Positions 1-10,900 of a DNA stretch of 64,000 nucleotides are shown in pieces. A program made the position numbers and the translations under genes. Under the pieces are notes generated by a model. The model had not been told where the DNA came from. It was given only the letters and a program-made list of their open reading frames with translations, and did not search any database. This DNA comes from Candidatus Thermoplasmatota archaeon. GTDB lineage: Archaea; Thermoplasmatota; SW-10-69-26; JACQPN01; JAJPHT01. Location of the stretch: the NCBI GenBank assembly GCA_035540375.1, contig DATLGO010000004.1, positions 18,349 to 82,348 on the forward strand, written 5' to 3'. The stretch's first letter is position 1; each line of letters starts with the position of its first letter.

Positions 1-3000
1 GCCGCCCGGGGCGTAGGCGAGGCCCCGCGCGCACGTCGCGGCGCCGGCCGGCAGGAGGACCGGCGATCGGACGACGTCCTGCGGAAAGAGGCAGTGGAAA
101 TCGTGGCCGGGGACCGCGGGCGAGGGATCCGCGAGGTCCGCGACGGGTTCCTCGACGCGCGCGAACGCGACGCGGGCGCTCGACCCGGCCGTGAACCGCA
201 CCTCGACGTCGCCCGTTTCGCTCGCGTCGCCGAGCGCCCGCTCGTCGAGGCGCCAGAGACCGGCTCCCGGCGCCGCGAAGGTGACGTGGCGCGCCGCGAG
301 CGGGTGGACCTGGGGCGTGACGTACGCGTAGGCATCGAGCACGCCGATCGGGTGGAGGTCGGGATAATAGACGGGCCCGAGGGCCCGGCCGAACGCGAAG
401 GACACCGCGACGGGCGCGGGCGCCACCGCGTTCGAGAGCGCGATCCCCGTGTCCTCGGTCGATCCGGGCGCGGGCGAAGGCACCGTCCCCTCGCCGCCCT
501 CGAGGACGAGCCGCCCGTCGGGGCCGCGCAGGTACACGTCGATCGACTCGCCGACGAGGCGGCCGCGCGCGTCGTGCGGCTCGACGCGGATGGCGGGCGC
601 GGCGAGCGGGTCGTCGCCGCCGCCCGGCAGGAGGTTCGGGAGGTTCGCGACGTCGAGCCGAAGGGATTCGAGGTCGAGCCGGGCCTCGCCCGCGGTCCAG
701 GCGGCGAGGGCCGCGCCGTCGAGCGCGAAGCGGACGCCCTGCGTCCCGTCGAGCGGGCCGGATCCGAACGCGCGACCCGAGAGGTCCGTCCGGTCCGGCC
801 GGATCACGATCGCGACGTCGAGCGCGGGGGCCTCCGCGGCGAGGTCGTGGAACGCGACGGGAACGACGTAGCCGCCGGGGGTCGCGGGCGCGAGCTTGAC
901 GCCCGCGCGGCCGAGCGCGTGCGTGTGTCCCGCGCCCGAGAGGAGGCCGCCCGCGTGCGTTTCGGGCATCGTGTCGTTCACGTCGCGCTTGTGCGGCCAG
1001 GCGAGACCCTCGCGCGGCGCGGGGATCCAGAGACCGTCCGGCGTCGCGAGGTACGTGAGCGAACGGCCCGCGACGGAGAGGGTGACGTACGCGACGCCGT
1101 TCTCGACCGAAAGCGGCAGGAGCAGGGCGCCGTGGATCTCCGAGAGGGGCCGCGGGAGCGGGAACGTCGCGGTGACGAGCGCGTCGGGGAGCGTCGCGTT
1201 GCCCGCAAGCAGGAACGGTCGGGTGTCGAGGTGGCCCGTGAGGCGCTCGTAGCGGAAGGCGGCGGGGTCCGCGAGGTGGGCCTCGTAGCGGGCGCGCGTC
1301 GCGGCGACGTCGTGGGCGCCGAGGCCTTCCGGCGGCGCGCGGCCGACGGTCGCGAAGGACCAGCCGATCTTCGTCTCCCCCCAGGGGAGTCGCTCGGAGG
1401 GCGCGTGCGTCGAATCGGCGCGCGCGCGGCCGCCGCGGCGGTTCCACGACCCTTCCGCGTAGGGCTCGACCTGCGCGGGCGCCTGCATCGGGTGCGCGAT
1501 CGGAAGGATGGAGCGCGCGTCGAACGCGGAGCCCTGCTCGATGTCGAGGAAGCGGTACGCGACGGGGAGCGGGAGCGTCAGGACGCGATCGGCGTCGGGA
1601 ATCGTCGCGGCGGCGTCGAGGCGGCCCGCGAGGAACGCGAAGGTGCGCGCGCGGCCCGACTCGCGGATCCCGTCCGGACCCTCCTCGCTCGGGACGGGAA
1701 GGGTCGCGCGCACGGCGAGCGCGACCGCGTAGGCCGCGGGCGGCACGAGGCCGAACTCCGCGCGCGCGTCGCGGAGGGTCGCGGAGGCGGCGGGCGCGAG
1801 GGGGAAGGGTTCGTACTCCAGGCGGTCGGGGCCGGATTCGGTCGGGGGCACGAGCCACGCCGTCGCCGATTCGGGAACGGGAAGGTGCGCGAGGGGCACC
1901 GTGAAGACGACGCCGCGCGTCGCGAAGACGGGGATCGTGAACGGGCGGTGGAGCGGGCTTGCGACGCCGCTCGACTCGATCGTCACCCTGAGGTGCGTCG
2001 CGTAGACGCCCGGGGCGGGCGGGAGCGTCAGCGTCACGTCCAGGTGTCGCGCGTTCGCCCGGTTCGGGAACGTCTCCCCCTGGTCGGGGTCCTCGTCCCA
2101 CGCGATCGCGGGGGCCTCCGCGCCGGTGACGCGCGTCACGGCGAGGCCGCCCGGGGTCGCGTCGATGCGGTGCCAGACGAGGCTCCCCGGGTCGAGCGCG
2201 ACGCGATCGGGGTCGAGGAAGCGGTTCGCGAGGAGCGCGAGGTGCGCGGTCGCGGAGGCGTCGCGCACGCCGAAATCGAGGCCGGCCGCGGAGGGCGTGA
2301 CCGTCGCGGCGAGCACCTGGGCGAGGTCCTTGATCTCGAGGTCGAGCTCGCCCGCGCCCTGCGCGAACGGAGGCACGCCCGCGAGCGGGACCGCGAGGGC
2401 GGTGAGCCGTCCGCGGATGTATTGCAGCCGGTCGACGCCGGAGAGCCCGTTCTCGATCGCGAAGTTCTTGTCCATGACGAGGGCGAGCGCGCCGACATAC
2501 GCCGCGGCGACGCGCGTCGTGGGGCGCAGGGCGTAGGCGCCGCCCGCGGCGTTCGCGGAGGGCCCGTAATCGATCTTCGCCTCTCCGGAAAGACCCCGCG
2601 CGTGGACGTCGTCGAGGGTCGCCCGCGTCTTCGCGCCCGCGACCTCGGCCTCGAAGACGAGCCGGTCGCAGCGGCAGGCGCCGCCCGTGGGCGCTTTCGG
2701 GACCTCGCGGTGGAGCGTCGCGAACGGCGCGCCCGTCGCGGCGTCGAGGATCTCGAAGGCGACCACCGTGTGGGGCGGGTCGATCGAGGTCCCGCGGTAG
2801 TCGCGGCCGGTGTCGCGCACGCGGACCTTGAGAAGCCGTCCGGACGGCGCCGCTTCCGAGGAATCCGTCGCGCACTCGACGCACGGCTCGACGGGCACGC
2901 ACACGAGACCTTCGCACACGGTGCGCGGCTCCGGCCGGTAGTCCATGCGATGGTCGACGACCACGAACGGGTCGGCGAGCACGCGGCCCGTGCCGGTCAC

Positions 3001-4905
3001 GCGCAGGTCGAGGCCGAGGGCGTTGCGGGGTTCCGCGCCGGCGTTTGCGTCGGAGAGCGCGAGACGGTACGCCGTGCCGGGGACCCCGAGGCCGCTCGGC
3101 TGGAGCAGGATCTTCGCCTCGAACCACGTGCCCGCGGGGGCGGGTCGGGCGCCGGGCCACGTCGCGCCCGAGGCGACGGTGGGGCTCGCGTCGACGACGA
3201 GCGCGCCCTGTTCGATGCGGGCGGCGCCCGCGAGGACGCGCCCCGGGTCGTGGTCGAAGCGGTCGTCGAGGTTGTAGGTCGCGGCCCGCGAGGACCCGCC
3301 CATCGCGGCGAGGGCGTCGTTCATCACGATCGGGATGTCCGCGGGGGCGACGAGGTCCGGCTTCACGCCGTAGAAGGCGCGCGTCGGTCCGGCGCCGCTC
3401 GTCGGCAAAAGGACGCGCCGCGTGCCCCCTCCGGGCGTCTCGTCGCTCGTGGTCGCGCCCACCGTGATGACCTGCGGGAGGTCCGCGAGCCCGCCGAGCG
3501 ACTGGAGGTCCCATCGGCCGAGGTCGACGTCGTGCCTCGCGCCGTCGCCCGCGGGAACGATGACCGGAACGCCTTCGTGGACCATCTGCGAGAGCGCGAG
3601 GTGGAGACACACGCGCTCCTCGAGGTGGCTCGCCTCGTGGGCGAGGATCGCGGCTTCGGCGGGCGAGAGGTGCGAGAAGTCGAGCGCCTCGAGTCCGAAC
3701 GGGAGCTTGATCGACGGCTCGAAGACGTGGTAGTCCGGAACCGTCCCGCCCGCGCGGCGCGGCCCGGCCCACGGGAGCGGCGCGCAGAGCAGTCCGTCGC
3801 CGTCGTGGTGACCGTCGACGCCGCCGTGGCCGCCGCCGTGGCCTCCACCGTGCCCGCCGTGGCCGTGCTGGTGCGCGGGTTGCGCGTTGCCGTAGAGGCT
3901 CTGATCGTGGAACGGCAGGGGCGCGCTCTCGTTGAAGCCGTTGGGAAGGGGATAGGCGTGGTTCTCGCCGCCGTAATCGTACATCGCGAGATTCGCGGCG
4001 ACCGCGCGCCAGAGGACGGCGCGCGCGGCCTCGAGCGCGCCGCCCGCGGGGGGCGTCGCGCCCGGCGCGCTCGCCCCCGTGTAGGGGTCGGCCGCGGAGA
4101 GCGCGTCCGGGACGCGGTGGAACCCGGCTTCGGGCGGGAGGAGCGAGACGACGACGTCCGCGCCCTCCTCGAGGGCGTACGCGAGGCTCCGCGCGATCGC
4201 GCGGACGCTCAGGCGCCCCTCGTCGTCGGTGACGCGGATGACGAGGTACGAGGCGCCGAAGGCCTTCTGGAGCATGACGGAAAGGGCGCCTGTCGAGGCC
4301 CCGTCCGGATCGCGCGCGGCCGAGAGGTCGAGCGAGGCGCAGGGCCAGGCGTCGCACCGCGCGTAGGTCAGGTCGAGGCCCGACACCCCTCCGATCGCCG
4401 GGAGGACCGTGGGGTCGAGGCCGGACACGAGCACGGCCGCCTTCGCGGCGAGCGTCGTGCCCGCGGGCGCGGCCTGGATGAGCTCGCGCGCGTCGTTTGG
4501 CTGCACGTCGCTTGCGGCGAGGCGGCGGGCCTCTTCGCCCGCCCACGCCTCGGGCTCGAGGGCCTCGACGCGCACGCGCGCGTAGGCCTTCGCGCTCTCG
4601 CCGGTGGGTCCCGTGATCGTGAGCGTGATCACGTGCTCACCCGTCGCGCGGTAGCGGTGGACGGCCGCGACGCCGGTCGCGGTCGCGCCGTCGCCCCAGT
4701 CCCAGGCCCAGGTCGACCCGGGCGGCGCGTAGGCGCTTGCGGCGTCCGCGACGAAGGTCGTCGCCGTCGTCCCGACGTCGGGCGTCACGACGAACTCCGC
4801 GTACGGTTTCGCGGGCGGAGGCGCCGCCGCCCCCGTCACGAACGCGGAGCCGGGGGAGACGAGAAGCACGGCGAGGACGACGAGCGGGACGCGGGGAGTC
4901 TTCAC
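1..4905 (-). CDS. Large exported protein with PKD domain and degenerate subtilase-like domain (3' end beyond window)
   Basis: A frame open to the window edge encodes at least 1635 residues. The GTG start overlaps the TGA of the upstream giant gene (GTGA) and has GGAGGTG just upstream, so translation is probably coupled. Residues 1-28 are a signal peptide. A PKD domain follows at about 36-112 (WAWDWGDGA). Residues about 150-545 resemble an S8 subtilase: YALEEGADVVVSL, GVPVIVPAGDG, VITVGATT, KPDLVAPA and GGSSRAA occur in family order. The region expected to hold the catalytic Asp reads VLVSGLD, the HGT block reads DGASTGAL, and the oxyanion Asn is Asp, so only the Ser looks conserved and proteolysis is unlikely. 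A His/Gly-rich loop (about 340-365) is inserted. The remaining 1000 residues are beta-rich and unassigned. Exported and probably cell-surface. The S8 relationship is inferred from motifs only. Confidence 0.8.
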   Translation of the reverse strand, partial: MKTPRVPLVVLAVLLVSPGSAFVTGAAAPPPAKPYAEFVVTPDVGTTATTFVADAASAYAPPGSTWAWDWGDGATATGVAAVHRYRATGEHVITLTITGPTGESAKAYARVRVEALEPEAWAGEEARRLAASDVQPNDARELIQAAPAGTTLAAKAAVLVSGLDPTVLPAIGGVSGLDLTYARCDAWPCASLDLSAARDPDGASTGALSVMLQKAFGASYLVIRVTDDEGRLSVRAIARSLAYALEEGADVVVSLLPPEAGFHRVPDALSAADPYTGASAPGATPPAGGALEAARAVLWRAVAANLAMYDYGGENHAYPLPNGFNESAPLPFHDQSLYGNAQPAHQHGHGGHGGGHGGGHGGVDGHHDGDGLLCAPLPWAGPRRAGGTVPDYHVFEPSIKLPFGLEALDFSHLSPAEAAILAHEASHLEERVCLHLALSQMVHEGVPVIVPAGDGARHDVDLGRWDLQSLGGLADLPQVITVGATTSDETPGGGTRRVLLPTSGAGPTRAFYGVKPDLVAPADIPIVMNDALAAMGGSSRAATYNLDDRFDHDPGRVLAGAARIEQGALVVDASPTVASGATWPGARPAPAGTWFEAKILLQPSGLGVPGTAYRLALSDANAGAEPRNALGLDLRVTGTGRVLADPFVVVDHRMDYRPEPRTVCEGLVCVPVEPCVECATDSSEAAPSGRLLKVRVRDTGRDYRGTSIDPPHTVVAFEILDAATGAPFATLHREVPKAPTGGACRCDRLVFEAEVAGAKTRATLDDVHARGLSGEAKIDYGPSANAAGGAYALRPTTRVAAAYVGALALVMDKNFAIENGLSGVDRLQYIRGRLTALAVPLAGVPPFAQGAGELDLEIKDLAQVLAATVTPSAAGLDFGVRDASATAHLALLANRFLDPDRVALDPGSLVWHRIDATPGGLAVTRVTGAEAPAIAWDEDPDQGETFPNRANARHLDVTLTLPPAPGVYATHLRVTIESSGVASPLHRPFTIPVFATRGVVFTVPLAHLPVPESATAWLVPPTESGPDRLEYEPFPLAPAASATLRDARAEFGLVPPAAYAVALAVRATLPVPSEEGPDGIRESGRARTFAFLAGRLDAAATIPDADRVLTLPLPVAYRFLDIEQGSAFDARSILPIAHPMQAPAQVEPYAEGSWNRRGGRARADSTHAPSERLPWGETKIGWSFATVGRAPPEGLGAHDVAATRARYEAHLADPAAFRYERLTGHLDTRPFLLAGNATLPDALVTATFPLPRPLSEIHGALLLPLSVENGVAYVTLSVAGRSLTYLATPDGLWIPAPREGLAWPHKRDVNDTMPETHAGGLLSGAGHTHALGRAGVKLAPATPGGYVVPVAFHDLAAEAPALDVAIVIRPDRTDLSGRAFGSGPLDGTQGVRFALDGAALAAWTAGEARLDLESLRLDVANLPNLLPGGGDDPLAAPAIRVEPHDARGRLVGESIDVYLRGPDGRLVLEGGEGTVPSPAPGSTEDTGIALSNAVAPAPVAVSFAFGRALGPVYYPDLHPIGVLDAYAYVTPQVHPLAARHVTFAAPGAGLWRLDERALGDASETGDVEVRFTAGSSARVAFARVEEPVADLADPSPAVPGHDFHCLFPQDVVRSPVLLPAGAATCARGLAYAPGG

Positions 4906-7900
4906 GATGAGCCACCTCCGAAGATGGGGTCGGGCCGATCGAGGACCGCGTCCACGCGGAGCCTCGGGGCGATGTCGGGGCCGAGACGATCGACGTACAC
5001 GGTGCCGCCGACCGCGAACACCTCGATCGACGTGATCGCGAGCCCGCAGTGCCACGGCAGGATGAACTTGTCGTAGTTCTGGAAGAGAAAGACCCACGAC
5101 GGGATGTGGTAGTCGTAGGGCTCCTTGTCCACGATGTCCTTGTGGCGGAAGCCGCCGACGCTGTCGACGCGCTCCGTGAACGTGACGGGGCGAAGGCGCT
5201 CGTAGATCGCCCGCGCGTCGCCGAGGTGGCGCGGAAGCCACAGGCTCGTGTCGGGGCCCCGGAACGTCTCGAGGGCGTCGAGGACGCGTTCGACGATCGA
5301 CCGGTCGCGCTGGAAGCGCTGCGCGGCGACCTCGAGCGCGAGCTGACCCGTGTCGAAGGTGAGCGTGACCCAGCGTCCGCGCTGCAGCGGCACGCCGCCC
5401 GCGTGGAGCCCCGTGAAGTTCTCGCGCGGATGCAGCAGGTTCGCGCCGTGGTCCAGCTCGCCGTCGTGGTCGAGCGTGAGCGCGCCCGTCGCGGGATCGA
5501 GCACGACGAGCTCGTCGCCCCACGTCACGAGGGCGGGGCCGTCGTAGCGGCCATACACGCCGCACGAACGCCCGGCGGTGCCTTCGGCGCGCGTCACGAC
5601 GCTGCCCGAGATCTTGAGGCCGATCTGGCGCGGGGCCTCGCCTTCGGGGATGAAGACGTCCATCTTGATGGGCGCATCGAACGGCACGGTGGCGACGCCG
5701 TCGGGGGCAAACCCGAGCGAGGCGATGTCGCCGATGCCGCCGAGCTTCACGGACCGCACGCCGGACGAAGCGGGAGCGGCCCACGGGAACGCGTCGGGTC
5801 CGCGACCGTCGGCCCAGGGGAGCATGCGCGCGCCGGGGCCGCGGCCCTCGACGCCGAGCGCGTCGTCGAGCCACGTGCGGGCTTCGCGGGCGGCGTACAC
5901 CGCGGCGCCGCTCGGGACGTGCTCCGCCTGCTTGCGGAGCGTCACCGCGAGGTCGCCGTCGCCGTCGCGCCGCAGGGCGGGAAGGAGATCGTAGCGCCGC
6001 CACGTCTCGCTGCGAGTGCCCTGCCGGTCGATGCCGTCGTCGCCGCGCCAGTATTCCGTGCGCGGCTGGTTCGCCCAGGAGAGGTGGCGCGTATCGAAGC
6101 CGGTCGACCCCGAAACGTAGGCGCCGATCGCGTTCTCGGCGCAGTTGAACGCGGTCTCCTGGAGCTCGAGGTCGCGGGACACGTCCTTGCAGCCGAGGTC
6201 GAAGTGCAGCGGCTCGGGGTCGGCCGGCGTGCAGGCCGCGCCGAGGCCGGTTGCGCCCTGGATGAGGTCGTCGGGGCACGGGATCGCGGGCACGACGAAC
6301 GTGCCGATGAACGCGTGGAGGAACGCGTCGTAAGCCTCGTTGCCGAAGACCTCGCGGACGTACGATCCTCCGCCGGGGACGAGCTTGTCGGCCCAGTAGC
6401 TCGCCTCCTCCGCGGTCTCGATCTCGATCGTGTCGAAGGCGCTCTCGGCGAGGTTCTCGCTGTACCCGAGCGTCATGAGGAGCTCTTCGAGCGTGGGCGG
6501 GCGTGAGATGGCGGAGCTCACGGCCTCGCCGTTCTGCGTGGCATAGACGAGGAACGTCGCCGCGCCCATCTCGGACGGCGCGATCGCGCGTCCGCGGGCG
6601 TCCGCGATCGAGGAGGCATTGACCTTGAGCACGGATCGCCAGACGGTGCCGCCCGCGCCGCCCACCTGAAGCGTGGGCGCGCCCTCGAAGACGCGCCGGT
6701 CCTCGCTCGGCGAGCCGTGACGGTGCGCGATCGAGGCGTCGGCCGCGACGGGGATCATCGCGGGCATGACGACGGCCCGCGCGTCGGACGGGGGACCCAC
6801 CTGGTCGAGCCCCGGCCCGAGGGCGTTCACGCCCTGCACCGCGTAGGCGAGCCGCGTGCCGACCGGGAGCCCGTGGCTCGTCGGGTCGGAGAGCGCGCGC
6901 AGGTGGCCCGCGGCCGTCGTCGCGACGATCTCCGCGGAGGCGTTCGCGTCGAGGTCGCGGCGCAGGAGGTTGAAGTCGACGAGGGGCGCGCCGCCGTCCT
7001 CCGGCATGTACCAGCGGACCGTCGCGAAGTCGTGGTTCTCGGGAACCTTGACGGCCTCGAGAACGGGCGCGGGAGGCTTGATCGCGTCCCCGAAGCGGAT
7101 GTCGTCGACGAGGACCTCGATCGGGATGTGCGTGCCGCCGATGCGGAGCGCGTTCGGGACCGCTCCACTCGTCGTGCGGAACTGGCCGACGAACTGGCCG
7201 TCGAGCGCGACCGCGTACACGTCCGCGTCCTTCGCGGGGGCGTAGACATCGATCGTGTGCCAGCGATCCGGGTGGGCGCCGCCGACGATCTCGCGGTTCG
7301 TCGCGGTGTCCCCGGCCGCGATGCCGTAGGAGAGGGGCAGCTTGTTGCCGACGACCGCGCCCACGGGGTCGGGCAGCGCCGACACCCAGCTCACGGCGCC
7401 TTCCGGGTCGAGGGGCGCGAGGATGTGCGGATCGAGGTCGACGCGCAGCGTCTCCTCGAACGCTCCGCCGGTCGCGCGGCCGAGCTGCACGAGATGGAAC
7501 CGGTCGCCCGGGATGAGCGCGTTGAAGAGCCCGGGCTGGAGGCCGGGCACGAGGAACCGCACACGCGCGTGGTAGGGCCCCGTGACCTCGGCCGTGCGCC
7601 ACGTGACGGTCGCGGGCGTGCCGTGGAGGATGTCCTCGATGGACAGGTCGATCCTCCGATCCGCGAGAAGGCCGGCGAGTGCGTCGTGGAAGGCCAGGTT
7701 CACCTCGGCGTTGCCGGAACCGACCGGAGGATTCACGCGAAGCGGCGGGAGCGAGGGGTCGGTCTCGCCGATCGCGAGGGCTTGAAGGATCGTCTCCGTC
7801 GCAAGGCCGTTCAGCTGTTGCGCGAGCTTCTCGACGGAGGGACAGAGGTCGAGGTCGACCGAGGCGAGCGGCTGGTCGATGCTTGCAAGGTTCATGGGAA

Positions 7901-10900
7901 CCGCGTCCAGGTCGCGGTTGAGCTGGTTCAGGATCGAGAACAGCGTGTCGAGGCCGCGCTCCTGGATGCGGAGCGCGCGCGACCAGCGGGCCTGGTGCGC
8001 GTCGTGCGGGAAGCTCGTCTCGCGCGTGATCTCCACCATGTCGCCGAGGCACGTGTCGAGGCGCGCGTCGACGAGGCCCCATGGATCGAGGCGGATCTCG
8101 CCCGATTCGTAGACGGGTTCGACGCCGGTCGAGGGCGCAAGACGGCCCTCGCGATGGAGGGCGAAGCGCTCCTCGAGAAGGGCGGGGCGGACGCGGTACG
8201 GGAGCGAGGACTCGCCCGCGAGGCCGTCCTTGTTCACCCCGCGCACGGTGATGTAGCGCCACTCGCGATCGAAGGCGGGATCGAGCGTCGAGGTCTCGAA
8301 CGTGACGAAGTCCACGCCGGGGCGCCAGTCCGCTTCGCCGATGGGCCCTTCGAGCGCGCGGTAGCCGGGCGTCACGTGACCGAGCTTCACCGCCTTGCCG
8401 TCGGGGCGCGGCGACGCGAAGACCTCGTAGTACGCGACGGCCGGGTTCGCGAGGCCCGACGGCTGGAAGCTCACCTGGAGCTTCTCGGCGAGGCCGGGCG
8501 CGCGGTGGAGGCGCGCGTCGAACACGAACGGCGCGGGCGGGGCCCCGAGCGGAGGACCGACCGTGGGGGCGCCCTTCGCGCCGCCGGCCGACACGCTGAT
8601 CTCCTGCACGGCGCCGGGCGCGAGGTCGACGGTGGCGAGGTGGACCTCGGGATGGTCCGCGCGGAGCGCGACGGCCTCCGGGACCTGGTCGAGCGTGCGC
8701 GCCGTGTCGGTCGCGCGGTGGAACGCGTCCGGCCGGCGGGCGGCGGAAGCGTCGGGAAGGCTCGCGCGCGCGTCCTCGGCGGCGCGGCGGCGGTTCACGA
8801 AGGCCTCGAGGGCGTCGCTTGCGAGACCCTCAGGGCTGCGCGTCACCCACGTCGTGTGGACGGACGCGGAGGGGCGCGTCGCGTCGCGCGGCTCCGCCGC
8901 GGCCGACGCCCGCGTTCCCGGATGGTCGGTGGTCACGACGGACCACATGGGCTTCATGACGCCGTTGAAGCCGTCGATGAGCGTGCCGCCCCGGCCGCCC
9001 CAGATCGCGTCGATCTCGGCCGAATGCGCGCCGATCGACGTGAACGTCATGGACGCGTGGACGCGTTGGGCGGGCGGGAGATTGACGGTTCCCTCGTCGA
9101 GGATCCTGTCGCCCACGCGCACGAACGCCGCGCGCGTGGAGGCGTCGTAGCCGAGAACGACTTGCGATTGCGAGGGCGCGCCGAGCCTCAGACCCGAGAC
9201 GCTTCCGTCGAAGACCGCGATGAACCGCTTCGGATCGACGCGCTCGTACGCCGCGGCCGTGGCGTTCAGGAGCTCGCGCATCGCGAGGGTCGCGTTTCGC
9301 CGCGCGCTCATGACGCGCTCGTCGAGCTCCCGGACGTCGCGTCGCTCGATCGCGTCCACCCAATCCTCGGCCCAGGCGAGGAGCGCGTCGTTCGCCGCAA
9401 GGAGCTCGGCGACCGCGAGTTTGCCGTTCTCGTCGGCGGCCGCGACCTCCGCGAGGGCCGCGTCCCTTTGGCTCTGCACGTGGAGGCGATAGGCGGCTTC
9501 GCGCTCGGCCACGCTGTCGAGCGTCACGTTCGTCATCGCGTTTCCGGCCCACCGCGCGATCTCCGCGCGACGGGCGTCCGCGAGGGCGAGCGCCGCGTCG
9601 GAAACCTCCTCGACGTGGAGGCGCGCTTCGGCCGTGATGGCGTTCAGCGTGAGATCCACGGCCGCGATCCGCTGGCCCCTCGCCACGACCTGCGCCTTGC
9701 TCGCGCCGAAGGCCGTCTCGAGCCCGCGGAAGAGCGTGGGCTCGCCGATGATCGAGGCCACGTCCTTCTCGAGCGCCGTCACGAGCGGCAGCGCCCGGGC
9801 GAGGTCCTCGCCTTCGCGCTCGAGGTGCTTCGCGGCGACGAGATAGCGACCGAAGGGAACGATCGCGTCGAGGCGAGCGAGCGCTTCGCGGAGCTCGCGC
9901 TCCTCCTCGGATCCCTCGAAGTCGACGATGGTCTCGACGTCGTCCACGACCTCGTAGCCGACGAGGAACACGACGCCCGCGCCCGTGTCCATGAACGTCA
10001 TGCGAGCGAGGGTCTTCGAGAGGTCCGCGGAGCCGTCCGCCTTCTCGGGGTGTAGCGCGTAGGTGAACACGTAGGCCTCGAGGAGGCCCGCGTGGAGGAG
10101 CTTCGTCACCTCGGCGAAGGCGTCCTCCGTGAGGTCGGCGAGGTTGCGCACGACGATCGTGCGGTTCGTGGCGCTCGTCCGCGCGAAGCGGTCCGCGCCG
10201 GTCCCGACGGCCTTCGCCGAGGCGAGCGAATCGCGCAGGACGTCCAAAGACTCCGGCATCGCGCCGAGGCGGATCTGCATCCGGACCCCCGCGCTCGCGT
10301 CCTGGGATTCCGTCGTCACGACCCGGACGGTCGCGGGGCGGACCACGAGCGAATCGAGCAGGATGTCCGGGATCGAAAGGGGATCCGTCTTCACCGCTTC
10401 GATCACTTCGCGGGAGGTCTTCGCCGCGTTCTCGAGGATGGCGAGCATCTCCGGCGTCGGATCCGAGAGGTCGAGATCCAGCGTGCGCCCGCGGGCCGAA
10501 AGCACGAGCGCGCCCGTGTCCGCCTGCCAGGCGACGCGCTGCGGGCCCGCGCCGTCCTCGACCCACGGGTCGACGAGGAGTTCCGGCGCGCGCCGCGAGG
10601 CGCCGACCACGACGGTCTCCTGCCGCGTCGCGACGCGCCCGCCGTCGTCCGTCACCTCGAGCTTCACGACGTGCGCGCCCGCCGAGGGGAACGTCGCCGT
10701 GACGGAGGGCGTGAAGCAGCCGTCGGCCTCGTACGCGACGACGATGCCGTCGGCCGTCTCCTCGACCGTGAGCCTCCGGAGGTTGCGACCGAAGCCGGTC
10801 GCGAGGGCGTTCGTGAAGAAGTCGTCCGCGGGGTCGTCGTTCGCGTCGGGCGCAAGCGGCGCGCCGAGGGAAACGAGGGAGGCGTCGGGAACGGGCAGCG

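Noticed and set aside
94..5076. Very long plus-strand open frame opposite the subtilase-like gene (similar ones at 10092-19934 and elsewhere)
   Set aside because: Composition is Arg/Gly/Val-rich with no domains or signal; it is the mirror of high-GC codons of the real minus-strand genes.
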